57,990 nt of DNA from Thiobacillus sp. (lineage in GTDB: Bacteria; Pseudomonadota; Gammaproteobacteria; Burkholderiales; Thiobacillaceae). Shown one piece after another: positions 35,792 to 44,870 of this stretch (its first letter is position 1; each line of letters starts with the position of its first letter). The notes beneath the pieces are model-generated. The model made no database searches. It had not been told where the DNA came from and saw only the letters and a program-made list of their open reading frames with translations. The stretch covers positions 1 to 57,990 of the forward strand of contig JANJXF010000142.1 in assembly GCA_024709165.1 (NCBI GenBank), written 5' to 3'. Position numbers and translations under genes: made by a program.

Positions 35792-36948
35792 CCGTGCTGC
35801 AACTGCTGCCGGCGCTGGAATCCGGCGGGGTCGAGCGCGGCACGCTGGAAGTCGCGCAGGCGCTGGTCGCGCGCGGCGACCGCGCGCTGGTTATGTCCGC
35901 CGGAGGACGCCTGGTCGCGCCGCTCGTCGCGCTCGGCGCCGAGCACGTCGCCTGGCCGATCGGCCAGAAATCACTGACCACCCTGCGCCTGGTCCGCCGC
36001 CTGCGGCAATTTCTCACCGAACAGCGCGTCGACATCGTCCACGCCCGCTCGCGCGTCCCCGCGTGGATCGCGTATCTCGCCTGGCGGCGCATGGACCCGG
36101 CAACGCGGCCACGCTTCGTCACCACGGTGCATGGCCTGTACGGCGTCAACCGCTACAGCCGCATCATGACGCGCGGCGAGATCGTGATCGCCGTATCGGA
36201 GACGGTCCGCGACTACATCCTTAAGAACTACCCCGACACGCCCCCCGAGCACATTCACGTCATCCATCGCGGCGTCGACGGCAGCGCCTATCCATACCAC
36301 TGGAAGCCCGACGTCATGTGGCAGCAGGCGTTCTTCGCGCAGTTCCCCAATGCCGCCGGCAGGACGCTCGTCACTCTGCCCGGCCGCATCACCCGCCTCA
36401 AGGGGCACGAGAATTTCATCGAGATCGTCGCAAGGCTGAAACGGCAAGGCCTGCCCGTGCATGGCATCATTGCCGGCGGTGCGTCCACGTCCAAGAAGCG
36501 CTACCTGCAAAAGCTGCGCTACCGCGTGCGCAGCATGGGGCTGGAAACCGACATCACGTTCACCGGCCAGCGCGACGACCTGAAAAACATCCTTGCCATT
36601 TCAAATCTGGTGCTGTCGCTTTCCACCCAGCCCGAGTCCTTCGGCCGCACCACGCTCGAGGCACTGCGGCTAGGCATTCCCACGGCGGGATACGATCATG
36701 GCGGCGTGGGGGAAATTCTGCGCGCCGTCTATCCGGCAGGGCTGCTGGCGCCCGGCGACCTCAATGTCGCCGTGCGCCGGCTCGCAGAGATGATTACGAA
36801 CGCCCCGACAGTGCCGGCAGGCGAGCATTTTCCGCTGCATACCATGCTCCATCGCACCGTCGAGCTTTACGCGATCATTGCGCGCGTGGCGCGGAACACC
36901 TTGCCGAGCGATCCACCCGATCCGGTTCCCGGTCCGAATATGCGATGA
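35761..36948 (+). CDS. GT4-type glycosyltransferase, probably LPS core
   Basis: This 395-residue GT-B enzyme starts LTVLQLLPALESGGVERGTLEVAQAL, the donor/acceptor loop signature of group 1 transferases. It continues FVTTVHGLYGVNRYS and VIHRGVD, then the C-terminal sugar-nucleotide site with LPGRITRLKGHENFIE and STQPESFGRTTLEALRLGIPTAGYDHGGVGEIL (the EX7E-like region). The linkage and sugar cannot be predicted. It overlaps the ELM1-type gene, so the two are coupled. Confidence 0.9.
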   Translation: MAPEKPTRRLTVLQLLPALESGGVERGTLEVAQALVARGDRALVMSAGGRLVAPLVALGAEHVAWPIGQKSLTTLRLVRRLRQFLTEQRVDIVHARSRVPAWIAYLAWRRMDPATRPRFVTTVHGLYGVNRYSRIMTRGEIVIAVSETVRDYILKNYPDTPPEHIHVIHRGVDGSAYPYHWKPDVMWQQAFFAQFPNAAGRTLVTLPGRITRLKGHENFIEIVARLKRQGLPVHGIIAGGASTSKKRYLQKLRYRVRSMGLETDITFTGQRDDLKNILAISNLVLSLSTQPESFGRTTLEALRLGIPTAGYDHGGVGEILRAVYPAGLLAPGDLNVAVRRLAEMITNAPTVPAGEHFPLHTMLHRTVELYAIIARVARNTLPSDPPDPVPGPNMR

Positions 36949-37031
36949 TATGCAGCGACGAACCGCCGCCCGATGCGGTCGGGTCGGCGCATACCGCCAT
37001 TCTCTGAGCCTCTCATTGTGCAGGACGACAC

Positions 37032-37439
37032 ATGACAAACCCGACAACACGCCCCCTGATGATCGAGGTTGGCGCCGGTGAACTCATCGACAAGATCACG
37101 ATCCTCAAGATCAAGGCAACCCGCATGACCGATTCCGCGAAGCTCCGCAACGTCCGTCATGAGCTTGACGCACTCAATCGCGTACGTTCCGGACACCTCG
37201 CACAATCGGATGCCCTCGATCATCTGGAGGGCGGATTGCGCGAGGTCAACGAGGCGCTGTGGGTCATCGAGGACGACATCCGCGCATGCGAGGCGGCCCG
37301 CGATTTCGGCCCCCGTTTCATCGAGCTCGCACGATCGGTCTATATCCAGAACGACAGGCGCGCAACGCTCAAGAAGTCGATCAACGAGCTATGCGGCTCC
37401 AGCATCATCGAGGAAAAATCCTACACGGAGTTTTCCTGA
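37032..37439 (+). CDS. DUF6165-family protein of unknown function
   Basis: This 135-residue protein has the DUF6165 pattern IEVGAGELIDKITILKIKATRMTDSAKLRNVRHELDALNRVR, then LREVNEALWVIEDDIRACEAARDFGPRFIELARSVYIQNDRRATLKKSINELCGSSIIEEKSY. It looks like a soluble, mostly helical, coiled-coil-prone protein without signal or membrane segment. The family recurs among LPS glycosyltransferases, which suggests a role in surface glycan assembly; that is inference. Its end overlaps the convergent GT9 gene by 19 bases. Confidence 0.8.
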   Translation: MTNPTTRPLMIEVGAGELIDKITILKIKATRMTDSAKLRNVRHELDALNRVRSGHLAQSDALDHLEGGLREVNEALWVIEDDIRACEAARDFGPRFIELARSVYIQNDRRATLKKSINELCGSSIIEEKSYTEFS

Positions 37440-38353
37440 ATGGGAGGCAGTCTGGTGCTGATTACATCCAGAACGGCCTCGACCGACAGTGCCGCAAGGT
37501 CCGCGACCTCGATAGCCTCGAACTGCCCACGGCGAATTCCAGTGCGTGCCGCCGAGGTATGGGGCCCGAAAAGTGCCACACCCGGTATGCCCAGACACGA
37601 TGCAACATGGCTTGGGCCAGTGTCGTTTCCGACGACGTAATAGGCACCCCTCAGAACCCCGGCCAGTTCAAACCAGTCAAGAAACCCGCGCGGTCCCAAC
37701 AGCGTGTGGCCAGGAATATCACGGGCGAGATCGATCTCGTCAGGTCCCGGTGCCGTGACCACATCATACCCGCGTTCCAGGAGCGCCGCGGCGAGTTTGT
37801 CGTAATAGGGCCACCGCTTGTGCGGATGGCGCGCAGAACAGCCAGGGATAAGCACGACATAGGGCGTGCGCACCTGCTCCCGCCCAAGAAACCCAGACAT
37901 ATCGTCCGCCATCCACGTCACGTCGGGCACCAGGCAATGATTGACAGGCACGCCTGAATTCTTCAACTGAAACGCCAGCCCCTCCAGACCAGATTGTGGG
38001 CGCTCGCCCTTTGTCTTTCCACTCCAGATTACATCGCGCAGTATCAACGCACGATAAAGCGCAGTACGATCCTGCCTCTGCAGATCATAGACATGGGTAA
38101 AGCGCTCTTTGCGGAGTGTTGCGGCCAGCTCGATCCAGACACCAATTTTCCATGGCGGGGCACGGCGATCGACAAGCACGCGATCGACATGCGGGCAGCG
38201 GCTCATTAGTTTGCGAAATGGTGAAGTCGTAAGAAGAATGATTTCCGCCTGCGGATGGAAAGCGCGAATATCGCGCAGCGCACCGTCCGCCTGAACGATA
38301 TCGCCAAAGGCGCCCAACTTGATGACGAGAACTTTCTCGATTGCATCGCGCAT
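37421..38353 (-). CDS. GT9 (heptosyltransferase-family) glycosyltransferase
   Basis: This 310-residue protein of the ADP-heptose:LPS heptosyltransferase family opens VLVIKLGAFGDIVQADGALRDIRAFHP and has VVLIPGCSARHPHKRWPYYDKLAAAL. The C-terminal donor site is YYVVGNDTGPSHVASCLGIPGVALFGPHT, which keeps the D-x-G-x-x-H signature. It may add heptose to the LPS inner core. It is on the minus strand just after the fucosyltransferase gene (14-base gap), probably cotranscribed. Confidence 0.92.
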   Translation of the reverse strand: MRDAIEKVLVIKLGAFGDIVQADGALRDIRAFHPQAEIILLTTSPFRKLMSRCPHVDRVLVDRRAPPWKIGVWIELAATLRKERFTHVYDLQRQDRTALYRALILRDVIWSGKTKGERPQSGLEGLAFQLKNSGVPVNHCLVPDVTWMADDMSGFLGREQVRTPYVVLIPGCSARHPHKRWPYYDKLAAALLERGYDVVTAPGPDEIDLARDIPGHTLLGPRGFLDWFELAGVLRGAYYVVGNDTGPSHVASCLGIPGVALFGPHTSAARTGIRRGQFEAIEVADLAALSVEAVLDVISTRLPPIQENSV

Positions 38354-38367
38354 CGCTCATCCTGGAC

Positions 38368-39429
38368 TCAACTGACCCGCTTGCCGAAAAGTGAACGCAC
38401 GCGAACATACAGCTTTTCAATCCCATGCGCAAAGGCTCCAAACGCATGGCGCCTGCGCCATGCATGGCGCCCCAGGATCGATGCGCCCTCCCCGATGGAC
38501 GCCGGTTCCAGATCGCTGGCCGATATGATCCGGCAAGCCACAGCGAAAACATTCTGCTCTTCGAGCACACGACGGCGCGCCTCGTCGATTGCAGGTAGCC
38601 GTGCACTCCATTCGTCGTTGGCGATGGCCTCGCGAATTCGGGCCGCCGTGCCCACAGGGTCTCCGATATCGATGGGGACAAAGCTCTCCACCGGAAAATA
38701 ATCCGCAGCATTCGGTGCCCCGGCATAGAAAGGCAAACAACGTGCAAGGAACGCGTCGGTGAGCTTTTCGGTGATGTGATGCGGACCAACGTGGTTTTCG
38801 ACCGACAGATGATAGCGAAACGGCGTCAGCGCCTCGGCCTTGTCATCCACTGGCCGCTCGATCCGCCCGAAAACCACCATCTCGGGCAGTTCCCGGCGCA
38901 GGATCTCGATGAACCTGAAGCGCTGCGCATGCAGCGTGTGATGCTGACGTTTGGATGAGTGAACGACCGAAATGGCGTGCGCTTTATCCTGGGAGTGCGG
39001 CCCTCGGAGAAGGTCGCCGCGGCTCATCCAGGTGTCCGTCCCGCTGCCGAAGAACCAGTGGTTCGCCGTCTGCTGGAAATATCTTCGTGCGTGTGGCAAG
39101 GCCCAGGCAGGCTGGTTGGTGAGCACATGGCCGAACTGGGCGGCGAAGGCGCGCCCGTATGTCTTGATCGAAGCCGGCTCCGTCGTGATGAGAAGCGTCC
39201 TGTCACGGGGGCACGCGAGAAGTTCTGCCGCCGTGCCGCGCGTCTGTCCAGCCCCTGGCGCGATATCGTCGTATACGATTAGCCAATCGTAGTCGCGGTT
39301 GTTGCGGTCGAAGACGAATTCGCACCCCCCCCAGCTTCCGTTTTCATCCGGGAAGTAGCGAACCCACTCACGCGAGTCGAAGCGGCTGATGAACTTGACG
39401 CGCACGGCGTGTCGTGTTGAAGCTGTCAT
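38368..39429 (-). CDS. GT10-family fucosyltransferase
   Basis: This 353-residue protein has the alpha-1,3/4-fucosyltransferase C-terminal motif FRYHLSVENHVGPHHITEKLTDAFLARCLPFYAGAPNAADYFP, matching the fucosyltransferase consensus YxFxLxxENsxxxdYvTEKlxdaxlag.vPvyyG. Expected substrates are GDP-fucose and a lipopolysaccharide acceptor. The start is set at ATG 39429 (MTASTRHAVRVKFIS); the ORF track runs further upstream. A G8 tract at codons 33-35 (W-G-G) could allow frameshift switching. No fucose-synthesis gene is adjacent; gmd is at the far left of the window. Confidence 0.85.
   Translation of the reverse strand: MTASTRHAVRVKFISRFDSREWVRYFPDENGSWGGCEFVFDRNNRDYDWLIVYDDIAPGAGQTRGTAAELLACPRDRTLLITTEPASIKTYGRAFAAQFGHVLTNQPAWALPHARRYFQQTANHWFFGSGTDTWMSRGDLLRGPHSQDKAHAISVVHSSKRQHHTLHAQRFRFIEILRRELPEMVVFGRIERPVDDKAEALTPFRYHLSVENHVGPHHITEKLTDAFLARCLPFYAGAPNAADYFPVESFVPIDIGDPVGTAARIREAIANDEWSARLPAIDEARRRVLEEQNVFAVACRIISASDLEPASIGEGASILGRHAWRRRHAFGAFAHGIEKLYVRVRSLFGKRVS
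39325..39332 (-). repeat. Poly-G tract (8) in the fucosyltransferase gene
   Basis: Eight consecutive C on the plus strand make a G8 run in the coding strand at codons 33-35 of 353. A one-base slip would abolish nearly the whole protein. Confidence 0.9.
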
Positions 39430-39697
39430 GGCCCGTGCCGGCCACCGACCGGCAGTAATTTTTCCCTGAAATGTCCGCTGCAGAGTCTCGCTCACGCCGC
39501 ACGAAGGAATGGTATAAGGTTTGCTGCGTAAAATGTTTCCCGTTTTCCTTCTGGCACTGGGGTGACGCCGCACATCCGGCGACAGCCGCATGATTTTCAT
39601 GATGGGTCACCCTCACATCCCTCGCGCTCGTCCCAGCCGGGGAGTGCAGCCTTGGGATTATGCACGACAGAAAGCTTTGCAGGTGGAGAGGATAGAC

Positions 39698-40756
39698 GTG
39701 CCCGAAGTAATTTGGTGGGGTCGGTTCGATCCGGGTTATTCCCGGAACCGCATCGTTCTCAAGTCGTTTGCCGATCTCGGCTGGACGATCCGGCAATTTC
39801 GTCCCGCTGTTGCCGCAGTTGCAGACTGGGAAGCGCGCATACGCCGGCTTCCGCGTCCCAATCTGGTATGGGTTCCTTGTTTCAGGCAGCGCGATTTGCC
39901 GGCCGCCAGCCGCTGGGCACGTACACATGGTGTCCCGCTGATCTTCGATCCGCTCATATCGGCTTACGACAAGCAGGTCGATGAACGAAGAAAACTGTCC
40001 CCCTCCGACTTTCGGGCACGTCGTTTGAAGGCCTGGGAAAGCTCGCTGTTCCAGCGTGCGGATCGAATCATCGCCGACACGCCGGCGCACGCCAAATACT
40101 TCAGAGAAGTGCTTGGTGTTGCGGAGGAGAAAATACAGGTGATTTACGTAGGTGCCGAAGCGGCACTTTTCAATCCAGTCCCCCCGCTATCCGGCGATCG
40201 GCGCGTCGAAGTTCTGTTTTACGGAAGTTTCATTCCACTGCAAGGGCCCGAGGTTGTCGTTGAAGCCGCAAGACGTTACCAAGGGCCTCCCGCACGATGG
40301 GTCCTGCTCGGCCAGGGTCCCCTGCGTTCTACGTGCGAAGCGCAGGCCAAGGGTGTGGCCAATATCACATTCGAAGATTGGGTGCCGTATGCTCAACTAC
40401 CGGCCCGCATTCACCAAGCCGACATTCTTCTCGGCATTTTCGGCACCACACCGAAGGCAAACCGCGTCATCCCGAACAAGGTTTTTCAGTCCCTGGCCTG
40501 CGGACGGGTTGTCGTGACACGCTCGGCAGACGCGTATTCCGCGGCGCTCTGCGAAAAACGCGACAGCGGCCTGGTCTGGGTGCCGGCCGGTACTGCGCAA
40601 TCTCTTGCCGAAGCGGTCGCCGCACTGGCCAGCGACCGTGGCAAATTGAGCCAACTGAGTAAAGCCGCCACAACTACCAGCCAGCAGCATTTTTCTGAAA
40701 ACATCGTGCGCATGCAATTGCACGACACCCTGCGAGGATTAGTTGCACATGAATGA
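39698..40756 (+). CDS. GT4-like glycosyltransferase
   Basis: This 352-residue GT-B protein has VIWWGRFDPGYSRNRIVLKSFADLGW at the N-terminus, RADRIIADTPAHAKYFREVLGVAEEKIQVIYVGAE in the middle and VEVLFYGSFIPLQGPEVVVEAA..FEDWVPYAQLPARIHQADILLGIFGTT..VIPNKVFQSLACGRVVV at the C-terminal donor domain. The start is taken as GTG 39698 because GGAGAGG lies 7 bases before it; the 388-residue ORF-track start lacks one. It is followed by the O-antigen ligase/polymerase gene. Confidence 0.87.
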   Translation: MPEVIWWGRFDPGYSRNRIVLKSFADLGWTIRQFRPAVAAVADWEARIRRLPRPNLVWVPCFRQRDLPAASRWARTHGVPLIFDPLISAYDKQVDERRKLSPSDFRARRLKAWESSLFQRADRIIADTPAHAKYFREVLGVAEEKIQVIYVGAEAALFNPVPPLSGDRRVEVLFYGSFIPLQGPEVVVEAARRYQGPPARWVLLGQGPLRSTCEAQAKGVANITFEDWVPYAQLPARIHQADILLGIFGTTPKANRVIPNKVFQSLACGRVVVTRSADAYSAALCEKRDSGLVWVPAGTAQSLAEAVAALASDRGKLSQLSKAATTTSQQHFSENIVRMQLHDTLRGLVAHE

Positions 40757-40792
40757 CACTGTCATGTTCCCTGGCCACCTCGACCCGCAGCC

Positions 40793-42064
40793 ATGCGTTC
40801 TGTAACGATGGCCGTCAGTCCCACCCAGCCCGGCCTGACCTGGGTTCTATTTGCATGTTTCGTGCTATTCCCGTTCAAGCGATCCGCCGAACTGCCGTTA
40901 TTGATCATGGCCGTCGGAGGCGTCATTCTTATCTGGAAAAACCATCGCATATTGTGCCGCACATCATCGGCGAAGGTCTTCACCGCGCTGTTTGCCTGTA
41001 TCTGGCTGCCCATCGTGACATCTTTGCCTGACAGCTATGGCCCGAGCAAATCCATAGGAACGGCGCTTTCGTTCGTCCGGCTATATCTCGCAGGGATTTA
41101 CGTCATCTGGATCCTGAGTCAAGAACGTCAGGCCAATTTTTTTGCCAGGCTTCTCGCAATCCTTGCAGCAATCTGGGTGGCCGATGCACTCATCCAGGCG
41201 CTTACCGGGACGAACCTGCTCGGCTTTTCACCAGCAGGCACCCGAATCAACGGATTTTTTGGCGAAACCAATCCAAAATTGGGCAACGCCCTGCCGGTTA
41301 TCGCTCCATTCTTGATCCTGTCTCTTCGCGAACGGCCCGTTCTGATGCTTGTCGCTGCCATCATAACGGGAGCCGTTGTCATTCTGGCAGGAAGCCGCGG
41401 TGGTTGGGTGAGCTACGGGGTGGTCTGCATCTGGTTAATCTTTTCAGAGACACAAAGACGCTGCGTGCCACTTCGGAATACGGCCATGGTCGCCCTGCTC
41501 GCAGCACTCATCGGATCTCTTGCGGTACTTCAATTTCCCGCCGCTCAACAACGTCTGGATCAAACCTTGCTCCTCTTTTCCGGTGACGAAGAAAAAGTGG
41601 ATCAGGCGCTCTCCAATCGGTGGACCTTATGGAAAGGGGTTGCCACCATGGTCGAAGCTCATCCAGTCAATGGGGTAGGCGCACGCGCCTTCCGCTATGC
41701 CTATCCTCGATTTTCGCCGCCCGATGACCCGTTCATCTCGCACGAGCAGCAGTCCCAACGGAAAACGGGAGCATTCTATGCGCACCAGATTGCCGCCGAG
41801 GTCCTGACCGAAACCGGTGCAATCGGTTTGACCGGTCTCGGTCTGTTCTACTGGTTGCTCATCCGCAACTGGTGGCGCGCTGAAGCACAGATCAGAACCC
41901 GTACATTACCCTTCGCAATGGGTTTGCTAGCCTGGGTTTTTCCGTTCAACACTCACCCCTCATTCTATTCTGCCCAATGGTCCATCATGATTTGGCTGAT
42001 GATCGCAATGTGGTGTGCCATTCTATTTCCACTGACGGACAAACCACATCACGCCAGCGCCTGA
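40793..42064 (+). CDS. O-antigen ligase/polymerase family membrane protein (Wzy/WaaL type)
   Basis: This 423-residue, roughly 12-helix membrane protein has the Wzy_C/O-antigen ligase features. SRGGWVSYGVVCIWLIF follows the characteristic AGSRGG loop. A large periplasmic loop contains RWTLWKGVATMVEAHPVNGVGARAFRYAYP, and EVLTETGAIGLTGLGLFYWLL lies before the last helices. It either joins O-antigen to lipid A-core or polymerises repeat units; sequence alone cannot separate these. ATG 40793 or 40808 may be the start. Its end overlaps the convergent capD-like gene by 16 bases. Confidence 0.86.
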   Translation: MRSVTMAVSPTQPGLTWVLFACFVLFPFKRSAELPLLIMAVGGVILIWKNHRILCRTSSAKVFTALFACIWLPIVTSLPDSYGPSKSIGTALSFVRLYLAGIYVIWILSQERQANFFARLLAILAAIWVADALIQALTGTNLLGFSPAGTRINGFFGETNPKLGNALPVIAPFLILSLRERPVLMLVAAIITGAVVILAGSRGGWVSYGVVCIWLIFSETQRRCVPLRNTAMVALLAALIGSLAVLQFPAAQQRLDQTLLLFSGDEEKVDQALSNRWTLWKGVATMVEAHPVNGVGARAFRYAYPRFSPPDDPFISHEQQSQRKTGAFYAHQIAAEVLTETGAIGLTGLGLFYWLLIRNWWRAEAQIRTRTLPFAMGLLAWVFPFNTHPSFYSAQWSIMIWLMIAMWCAILFPLTDKPHHASA

Positions 42065-43920
42065 CCATAGCGTTCCTGCCGATGCTCAGGCACGTCGGGC
42101 ATATGAATATCGTATTCCGGCACCCACGCCTTCAACTGTTTCTTGACGGTGAACTCGTCATGGTGTTCCGCACTCGTCATCCATGCCATGCATTGGCCAT
42201 ACCATGCCACGTCTCCGGCGCGCGCCAAGGCCACTCGCAACTTGGGGTGGGGTGTCGGCTGCGTGGTTTCCTCGTCGGCGAGCAACTCCTCGTAAAGTTT
42301 CTCACCCGGCCGCAGGCCGGTATATTCGATGCGCATGCTGTTCTCGTCCATGCCAGACAGCTGGACCATCAGCCTTGCCAGCTCGGCGATTTTTACCGGT
42401 TCGCCCATGTCGAGCACGAAGATCTCCCCGCCCTTGCCCATGAGGCCCGCCTGCAGCACGAGCTGCGCGGCTTCCGACAGCGACATGAAGTAGCGGGTGA
42501 TGTCCGGATGGGTGACGGTCACAGGACCGCCCGCCTCGATCTGTTTCTGAAATTTTGGAATAACACTGCCGGACGAACCCAAAACATTGCCAAAGCGCAC
42601 TGAAATGAAGCGCGTGTCATCCGGTCGTTGCATCGCCTGGCAAATCATCTCCGCAAGTCGCTTGCTGGCGCCCATCACGCTGGTTGGATTCACCGCCTTG
42701 TCAGTGGAGATCATTACAAACTTATCCACTCCGTTGGCCTGAGCAGCCGCAGCGACGATCTGGGTGCCCAACACGTTATTGCGTACCGCCTCCCACGCAT
42801 TGCTTGTCTCCATCAGCGGCACATGCTTGTAGGCTGCAGCATGGAACACGACGGCAGGGCGCTCTCCCATCATGATCTCATTGACCCGCTCGGCGTCCTT
42901 GATGTCGCCAATCACCGGCTCCATGCCAAGGTCGGGAAAACGTTGCGCCAATTCCTGTTCCAGGGCGTACAAGGCCAGTTCGGACAGCTCGAAGAGCACC
43001 AACTTCTTCGGTGCAAAACGAGCAATCTGGCGACACAGCTCCGAACCAATCGAGCCTCCCGCTCCGGTCACCATCACGACCTGCCCCGTCAACAACCGAT
43101 GCAGGCCACTGTTGTCGAGCCTGACGGGATCGCGCCCCAGCAGATCATCGAGTTCAATCCGTCGCAGGCTCGACACGGACACCCTGCCTGCGACCAGATC
43201 TTCGAGGGAGGGGACGGTGAGAACATTGAGCCCCGCTCCAGTGCAAATATCGGTGACCATCTTCCGAACACCATGGTCTGCCGACGGCAGCGCCAGCACA
43301 ACGTCATCGACATTCATGCGGCGCGCGAAGCTGGCGATGTCCTCCAGCGTTCCCAGAACGGGGATGCCTTGCACGAGGCGCCCCTGCTTTTCGCGGCTGT
43401 CGTCCAGCAGCCCCACCACATGAAAGCCCGCCGGGTTGCGTGCCAATTCACGGAGCAGGAAATCCGCCGCAGATCCGGCGCCCGCAACCAGAACGGGCCG
43501 GCTGCCCGGATGCACGATGCTGGCAAGCTTGTGTTCCTTCCACGCCCGGTAGGCCAGTCTGCTGCCCCCCATCATCAGCAACAGCAATATGGGATCAAGT
43601 ATCAGTACGGAATGAGGAATCCGGCTGCCGTAACGGAGCAGCGCAAGGATGGCCGGCACCGACACCGCAGCGATGGCCACCGCCTTCATGATGCGCTTGA
43701 GGTCGGGCAGGCTGGCGAAACGCCAAATCCCCCGATAGAGGCCAAAATGCCAGAAAATGAGCGCCTGCACCGGAACCACCCAGATCAATGTCGAAAGAGC
43801 GCGGGACATCAGTTCCGAAGGAATCGCCAGATTGGAATGCAGCCAATACGCCCCCACCCAGGCCAATATGGCCATGAGAATGTCGTAGAGAATAATGGCA
43901 AGAGTACGGGAGCTGATCAT
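42049..43920 (-). CDS. WbpM/CapD-type nucleotide-sugar 4,6-dehydratase
   Basis: This 623-residue membrane-linked dehydratase has four N-terminal helices (residues 1-115), a first Rossmann domain (VLVAGAGSAADFLLRELARNPAGFHVVGLLDD) and a catalytic SDR domain (VVMVTGAGGSIGSELCRQIARFAPKKLVLFE). The active-site tyrosine is replaced by Met (STDKAVNPTSVMGASKRLAEM), as in WbpM. It should convert UDP-GlcNAc to the 4-keto-6-deoxy sugar. It overlaps the wbpL-like gene by ATGA and ends a four-gene cassette. The ORF-track start is far too long. Confidence 0.93.
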   Translation of the reverse strand: MISSRTLAIILYDILMAILAWVGAYWLHSNLAIPSELMSRALSTLIWVVPVQALIFWHFGLYRGIWRFASLPDLKRIMKAVAIAAVSVPAILALLRYGSRIPHSVLILDPILLLLMMGGSRLAYRAWKEHKLASIVHPGSRPVLVAGAGSAADFLLRELARNPAGFHVVGLLDDSREKQGRLVQGIPVLGTLEDIASFARRMNVDDVVLALPSADHGVRKMVTDICTGAGLNVLTVPSLEDLVAGRVSVSSLRRIELDDLLGRDPVRLDNSGLHRLLTGQVVMVTGAGGSIGSELCRQIARFAPKKLVLFELSELALYALEQELAQRFPDLGMEPVIGDIKDAERVNEIMMGERPAVVFHAAAYKHVPLMETSNAWEAVRNNVLGTQIVAAAAQANGVDKFVMISTDKAVNPTSVMGASKRLAEMICQAMQRPDDTRFISVRFGNVLGSSGSVIPKFQKQIEAGGPVTVTHPDITRYFMSLSEAAQLVLQAGLMGKGGEIFVLDMGEPVKIAELARLMVQLSGMDENSMRIEYTGLRPGEKLYEELLADEETTQPTPHPKLRVALARAGDVAWYGQCMAWMTSAEHHDEFTVKKQLKAWVPEYDIHMPDVPEHRQERYGQALA

Positions 43921-44870
43921 CGTTGGAAATGCCGCCACCGGTAGTCGATGCCAAGAAAAATCGCGAGATGGAGCAATACCGCGGTCAGAATCGACCCATT
44001 CGAATACTCCGGACGGAGATGTTGCGCAAACGCCAGCGCAGCCATGGCGAGCATGAGTCCATACGCTGCCCACGCGAGCTGTCGATGCGTGGCGCCCATC
44101 ATCACGACGCGCTGATAGTAATGCGAACGATGCGCTTGGCCGATATTTTCGCGCTTGAGCGCACGTCTGACAAGCGTGACGCTGGCATCGGCGACGAAAG
44201 GCAGGAAGACGAGCAGCGGAAGCGGCCACGACCAGATCCCGCGTTGCACGCCCAGCATGCCGATTGCCGCAGCGAGGAATCCGAGGGGAATCGAGCCAAC
44301 GTCACCCATGAAAAGTCGTGCGGGTGGGAAATTGAAGCGCAGAAAAGCCAGTGAGGCGCCTGCTAGCGCGCCACAAAAGGCCGCCACCGCCTGCGCGCCC
44401 GCCATCCATGCGACGAATGCGAACGCGCCAAAGCCGATTGTCGCCATACCGCCTGCCAAACCATCTGCACCATCCATGAAATTATAAAGATTAGTCGCCC
44501 AAGCGGCCACCAACACCGTAAACACGAGCCACCCACCGGCAACACCCAGCGCGGTCATGCAAAGCGCGGCCGTGGCACAGTGTGCGAAAAGACGAACACG
44601 CACGGAAAGCCCCCGCATGTCGTCGATGAGCGACACCACGGCCAACGCGAGTGCCCCTCCGGTTATCACCAGGAGCGTGTCGTCAGCGAGCCATAAGGAA
44701 GCGACTGCCAGCGCCACCATGATTCCCAACCCCCCAACACGCGGGGTCGGCCGTTCATGCAGAGAACGTTCGTTCGGGCGATCCATCGGCAGGTGCGCAC
44801 GATTCCTCAGCAAGTACGCCAGCACACCCCAGCACACGGCAAATGCGACAACAGGCACTGCGCCGTTCAT
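43917..44870 (-). CDS. WbpL-type undecaprenyl-phosphate sugar-1-phosphate transferase
   Basis: This 317-residue, about 10-helix member of the MraY/WecA/WbpL family starts O-unit assembly on undecaprenyl phosphate. Motifs: RPNERSLHERPTPRVGGLGI, the metal-binding NLYNFMDGADGLAGG, RLFMGDVGSIPLGF and the loop RALKRENIGQAHRSHYYQR with its basic histidine motif. Next to WbpM- and WbpV-like enzymes its substrate is probably a UDP-2-acetamido-2,6-dideoxy-hexose. The ATG at 44870 overlaps the preceding stop (ATGA). Confidence 0.92.
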   Translation of the reverse strand: MNGAVPVVAFAVCWGVLAYLLRNRAHLPMDRPNERSLHERPTPRVGGLGIMVALAVASLWLADDTLLVITGGALALAVVSLIDDMRGLSVRVRLFAHCATAALCMTALGVAGGWLVFTVLVAAWATNLYNFMDGADGLAGGMATIGFGAFAFVAWMAGAQAVAAFCGALAGASLAFLRFNFPPARLFMGDVGSIPLGFLAAAIGMLGVQRGIWSWPLPLLVFLPFVADASVTLVRRALKRENIGQAHRSHYYQRVVMMGATHRQLAWAAYGLMLAMAALAFAQHLRPEYSNGSILTAVLLHLAIFLGIDYRWRHFQR

